8,927 nt of DNA from SAR324 cluster bacterium (GTDB lineage Bacteria; SAR324; JACQKK01): positions 1-8,927 of the forward strand of contig JACZVE010000100.1 of assembly GCA_022572825.1 (NCBI GenBank), in the 5' to 3' direction. This document shows, in pieces, positions 6,880 through 8,927 of the stretch. Each line of letters opens with the position of its first letter. Positions within the stretch are counted from its first letter, which is position 1. Under the pieces are notes generated by a model. The model worked only from the letters and a program-made list of their open reading frames with translations. It was not told where the DNA came from and did no database searches. A program made the translations under genes and the position numbers.

Positions 6880-7464
6880 ATGAGCTGGCGGCACGGCGTC
6901 AGGATGGGTTTGGTTCTGTTCTTCCTGCTATGGATGTTGCCCCTCCCGCCGTCACTGGCCAAGGAGCCTGGCGATGCGATCCCGCCCGCGCGGGAAGCGT
7001 ACGTGCTCTGGAAACAGGGTTACCTGCTTCATCTGCTCGGCGAGTACGAGGGCGCCATCGAGCGTTTCAGTAAATCCATCGAGATATTTCCCACCGCCGA
7101 GGGCTATACGTTCCGTGGTTGGTCGTTGAGCATGCTGGGCCGCTTCGAGGAGGCCATTGCCGAGTGCAAGGAGGCCATCGGAGTCGACCCGCACTATGGA
7201 AATCCCTATAACGACATCGGCGTCTACCTCATCGACCTCGGCCGGCCCGACGAGGCGATCCCGTGGCTCAGGAAGGCCATGCGTGCAAAACGCTACTGCT
7301 GCTACCAGTTCCCACACTTCAATCTTGGCCGCGTCCTGGTCATGCGGGGTCGGGTGTCGGAGGCCAGGCGTTCCTTTGAAAACGCATTGGAGTTCGCGCC
7401 GGAGTACGCACCGGCATTGAAAGCGCTGGAGCTGATCCGCAAGCATGGATTGGAACCAATATAG
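6880..7464 (+). CDS. Exported tetratricopeptide (TPR) repeat protein
   Basis: A 194-residue protein with a clear signal peptide: basic start MSWRHGVR, a hydrophobic stretch to about residue 22, and a likely signal-peptidase I site after SLA (residue 27). The mature part is nearly all TPR helices: about 40-71 (AYVLWKQGYLLHLLGEYEGAIERFSKSI), 74-105 (GYTFRGWSLSMLGRFEEAIAECKEAI), 108-139, and 143-176, the last ending in the typical ALEFAP. TPRs bind other proteins, so it is probably a periplasmic scaffold; no enzyme domain is present. The linker between repeats 3 and 4 has a Cys-Cys pair (140-141, YCCYQFPHFNLG) that could form a disulfide or join a partner. The ATG at 6880 has GGGGGTG just upstream and gives the proper signal peptide; an in-frame upstream start would bury it. 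It is divergent from the MFS gene and has no operon partner. Confidence 0.85.
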   Translation: MSWRHGVRMGLVLFFLLWMLPLPPSLAKEPGDAIPPAREAYVLWKQGYLLHLLGEYEGAIERFSKSIEIFPTAEGYTFRGWSLSMLGRFEEAIAECKEAIGVDPHYGNPYNDIGVYLIDLGRPDEAIPWLRKAMRAKRYCCYQFPHFNLGRVLVMRGRVSEARRSFENALEFAPEYAPALKALELIRKHGLEPI

Positions 7465-7571
7465 TGCGTGCCGCCCAGAATCGATCCGGCGCGCTTGCCC
7501 TCCCGTCCCCGTGAAGCTCGCGAGGAGCCCCGCGATGAAGCGGTTCGAGGACACCGGTGGTCTGGATTACC

Positions 7572-7593
7572 GGGGACGCGGGGAGGGGAGGGG
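7572..7593 (+). other. G-quadruplex-forming motif in the 7465-7804 convergent gap
   Basis: Four GGGG runs at 7572-7575, 7580-7583, 7585-7588 and 7590-7593 are separated by loops of 4, 1 and 1 nt, which is a strong textbook quadruplex pattern. Two more runs follow (GGGGG 7613-7617 and GGGG 7619-7622) beyond a small hairpin, GCGCCGC/GCGGTGC (7596-7602 and 7606-7612). The motif lies about 110 nt after the TPR gene stop and could affect transcript ends or replication. I see no gene and no classic U-run terminator in the whole 340-nt gap between the TPR and doxX-like genes. Confidence 0.5.
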
Positions 7594-7629
7594 AAGCGCC
7601 GCGTAGCGGTGCGGGGGTGGGGTTAACGC

Positions 7630-7668
7630 GATACCGCATAAAACTTTGTTTGAACACAATTTGGTATC
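7630..7668. repeat. Split inverted repeat GATACC/GGTATC, downstream copy
   Basis: GATACC at 7630-7635 and GGTATC at 7663-7668 face each other over 27 nt. The segment also contains CGATACCGC, ACTTTG and AATTTGGTATC, which recur in similar order at 8250-8277 on the other side of the doxX-like gene. Sequence here is clearly lower in GC than the G-run just before it. Confidence 0.35.
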
Positions 7669-7740
7669 AGGCTCCAACAGCGTCGGGGAATTACATCTCC
7701 GATCCTGCCCGCCCCCTCCGTTCCTGCTGCCGGAGTGATC

Positions 7741-7774
7741 TGCCAATTGGCAAATTAGCAGGGGCTTGCCAATT
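7741..7774. repeat. Palindrome overlapping a 9-bp inverted repeat
   Basis: TGCCAATTGGCA at 7741-7752 is a perfect 12-bp palindrome. Its right half belongs to a second inverted repeat, AATTGGCAA at 7745-7753 facing TTGCCAATT at 7766-7774 over 12 nt. It lies 31 nt past the doxX-like stop, between convergent genes. It could be a weak bidirectional terminator or a protein-binding site; neither side carries a U-run. Confidence 0.35.
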
Positions 7775-7804
7775 TCGAGTTCAACTGGGGATATCAGCTT
7801 CAGC

Positions 7805-8185
7805 TTACCTGGGAGTGATCGGCGCCAGTTTCAGGCGGGCGTAGCCGACAAAGGCAGCCAGGGCGAACAAAACCAAGGGGCCCACCATCAGCCCAAACTC
7901 CCCCCGGGTCAGGTGAAAAACAATCGCCAGCGCCATCACCAACGCCAGCCCGCCCGCGGCCAAGGGTACCAACCCCGGCTTGATGCGGGTCACGGCGGGG
8001 AGGATCACCCCGATAGCGCCCAAAATTTCAGGGAATCCCACCTGGCGGAGCACCCAAAGGGGAACGTCCTGCGCCCAGGGGATGTTGGCATGAAGTACTT
8101 CCACGGGTTGAAATCCCTTCAGGGTGCCGACAAAAAGGAACAACCCCGTCAGGGCCACCTGCAAAATCCAGATTAAAATTTTAAT
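7805..8185 (-). CDS. DoxX-like family membrane protein, probable ATT start
   Basis: A 126-residue inner-membrane protein with four hydrophobic segments (about 3-22, 52-66, 71-91 and 99-116), as in the DoxX-like family. Family features are VGTLKGF after helix 1, FPEILGAIGVILPAVT (51-66), and LVPLAAGGLALVMALAIVFHLTRGE (72-96) with the His-Gly-Glu region. DoxX-like proteins are of uncertain function and are often linked to redox or stress responses. Start choice: the first ATG/GTG/TTG in frame is a TTG at 8164, which would cut into helix 1 and lacks a ribosome site. The ATT at 8185 gives MKILIWILQV, a normal DoxX start, and sits 9 nt after TAAGGA (8200-8195); an in-frame TAA overlaps that site, so no earlier start is possible. 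ATT is rare as a start and may limit expression, or it may be a damaged ATG. The gene lies 249 nt after the VOC gene on the same strand. Confidence 0.8.
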   Translation of the reverse strand: MKILIWILQVALTGLFLFVGTLKGFQPVEVLHANIPWAQDVPLWVLRQVGFPEILGAIGVILPAVTRIKPGLVPLAAGGLALVMALAIVFHLTRGEFGLMVGPLVLFALAAFVGYARLKLAPITPR

Positions 8186-8194
8186 GGAGCTTAT

Positions 8195-8200
8195 TCCTTA
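8195..8200 (-). promoter_or_regulatory. Ribosome binding site fixing the ATT start
   Basis: The minus strand reads TAAGGA here, 9 nt before the ATT at 8185. Its first three bases are also the in-frame stop that closes the upstream frame. This is the main evidence that translation of the doxX-like gene begins at ATT and not at the internal TTG. Confidence 0.6.
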
Positions 8201-8249
8201 TTCCCCCGGATTGAACCGCCAAGACCGCCTGGAAGACTCCTCCAACCTC

Positions 8250-8277
8250 CGATACCGCGACTTTGGAAATGGTATCG
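8250..8277. repeat. 7-bp inverted repeat upstream of the doxX-like gene
   Basis: CGATACC at 8250-8256 and GGTATCG at 8271-8277 form a perfect inverted repeat with a 14-nt spacer, 65-92 nt upstream of the doxX-like start. The position and symmetry fit an operator for a dimeric regulator. Close by are two AACACCAG copies 11 bp apart (8316-8323, 8327-8334) and two TGATTTGATT copies (8298-8307, 8346-8355). The rest of the 249-nt gap shows no convincing gene. Confidence 0.4.
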
Positions 8278-8434
8278 ACATCATGCCGCTCCAACCTGAT
8301 TTGATTCAATGACCGAACACCAGCGAAACACCAGGAATGAGGGCTTGATTTGATTGGCAGGTCATCAGCGGTGGGAAGGGCTGAAAATGGTGAGATCGCC
8401 CTGATAGGCACTTGCATCTGCCTGCTCAAACCAC

Positions 8435-8812
8435 TCAATACGATCGGATTTCAATCATGTGTCCACTAGGATCGTGGAAGTAGACCGAGTCCGCTAAACC
8501 ATGAGCTCCGTGCGTTCTTCCCGGTCCGCGCATGTTGTTGGAAGAAAACGGACCGTCACCGTATGTAAGTCCCGCTGCTTTGATCCGATTAAAGACTGCG
8601 TCGAAAGTTTCACGGTCCATCGCAAAGGCATAGTGGAGTTCCGGGGTTGAGTCAGCCTGAGCAATATCGAGTGTCAGGTCTTGGTTCACCCGCACCACTT
8701 CGAACGGGCCAAAATTCTCCCCCTGTTGGAAGCCCATTATAGCCGTGTAGAACCGCACAGATTCTTGTGGGTCATTGGCTGGTAGGAACGTATGGTCAAG
8801 CACGGTATCCAT
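8435..8812 (-). CDS. VOC superfamily (glyoxalase/bleomycin-resistance-like) protein
   Basis: A 125-residue protein with two beta-alpha-beta-beta-beta modules of the vicinal oxygen chelate fold. Module one begins MDTVLDHTFLPANDPQESVRFYTAIMGF and module two runs from LHYAFAMDRETFDAVFNRIKAAGL to YFHDPSGHMIEI. Expected metal ligands are present: His7, His60 and Glu121, with a possible fourth in the first module. VOC proteins include glyoxalase I, dioxygenases and antibiotic-binding or -modifying proteins; nothing here fixes the substrate. The start at 8812 is set by AGGAG (8824-8820) 7 nt before the ATG; a start at 8842 would add 10 residues lying over that ribosome site. Upstream (8843-8927) an imperfect GCGATTAAATTCGC palindrome lies inside a CCAGATG/CATCTGG inverted repeat, a possible control site. 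Codon use is lower in GC than the genes to the left. Confidence 0.87.
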   Translation of the reverse strand: MDTVLDHTFLPANDPQESVRFYTAIMGFQQGENFGPFEVVRVNQDLTLDIAQADSTPELHYAFAMDRETFDAVFNRIKAAGLTYGDGPFSSNNMRGPGRTHGAHGLADSVYFHDPSGHMIEIRSY

Positions 8813-8927
8813 CGTTTTTCTCCTGTCTAATCCATCCGACATTTCCCAGATGGAACTGTTTACGACTACTGAAAGCGATTAAATTCGCATCTGGCACCCC
8901 CACCTCCAGGGACCTTGTTTCTTTCAC

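Noticed and set aside
5829..7073. 414-residue open frame on the plus strand
   Set aside because: Antisense to the MFS gene and then out of frame over the TPR gene; the sequence shows no domain.
8181..8438. 85-residue minus frame between the VOC and doxX-like genes
   Set aside because: It begins at a TTG overlapping the VOC stop, has no ribosome site or domain, and covers repeats that look regulatory.
1..8927. CRISPR array, tRNA, rRNA, transposase or phage/defence genes
   Set aside because: No regularly spaced repeat array, cloverleaf-like segment or matching protein family was seen on either strand.

Overview
The window looks like chromosomal DNA of a GC-rich gammaproteobacterium. The best evidence is an RlmM-type 23S rRNA 2'-O-methyltransferase, a family found mainly in that class, sitting directly before a SpoU/TrmH-type methyltransferase that resembles E. 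coli YfiF. Codon usage is strongly GC-biased in most genes. I see no rRNA, tRNA, CRISPR array, transposase, phage gene or recognisable defence system. Eight protein genes are well supported and one small hypothetical gene is plausible.

Layout from left to right: (1) 67-948 (+) is a DapA-family class I aldolase with an altered GTTGE loop. (2) 1157-2452 (+) is a complete M16B zinc peptidase. (3) 2453-2941 is a lower-GC gap holding a small leftward reading frame (2622-2894) with a Cys/His pattern. It is followed by a long stem-loop and U-run that pair well only in a leftward transcript. (4) 2942-4171 and 4175-4951 (+) are two RNA methyltransferases forming a tight operon. (5) 4962-6518 (-) is a 14-helix DHA2-type MFS efflux permease, convergent with that operon. 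(6) 6519-6879 is a divergent regulatory gap with three copies of a 12-bp repeat. (7) 6880-7464 (+) is an exported TPR protein. (8) 7465-7804 is a convergent gap with a strong G-quadruplex motif, a split GATACC/GGTATC repeat and a 9-bp inverted repeat. (9) 7805-8185 (-) is a DoxX-like membrane protein that appears to start at ATT. (10) 8435-8812 (-) is a VOC-fold protein.

Functional links are limited. The two methyltransferases probably act together in ribosome or RNA modification. The MFS permease has no membrane-fusion partner here. The doxX-like and VOC genes are both leftward and lie in lower-GC sequence; DoxX-like and VOC proteins are often found in small stress or detoxification clusters, so they may be a loosely associated accessory pair. 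The most unusual signals are non-coding or start-site features: the strand-biased hairpin at 2520-2594, the ATT start, the G-quadruplex run, and the related GATACC/GGTATC elements on either side of the doxX-like gene. I did not find a clear new multi-gene system.
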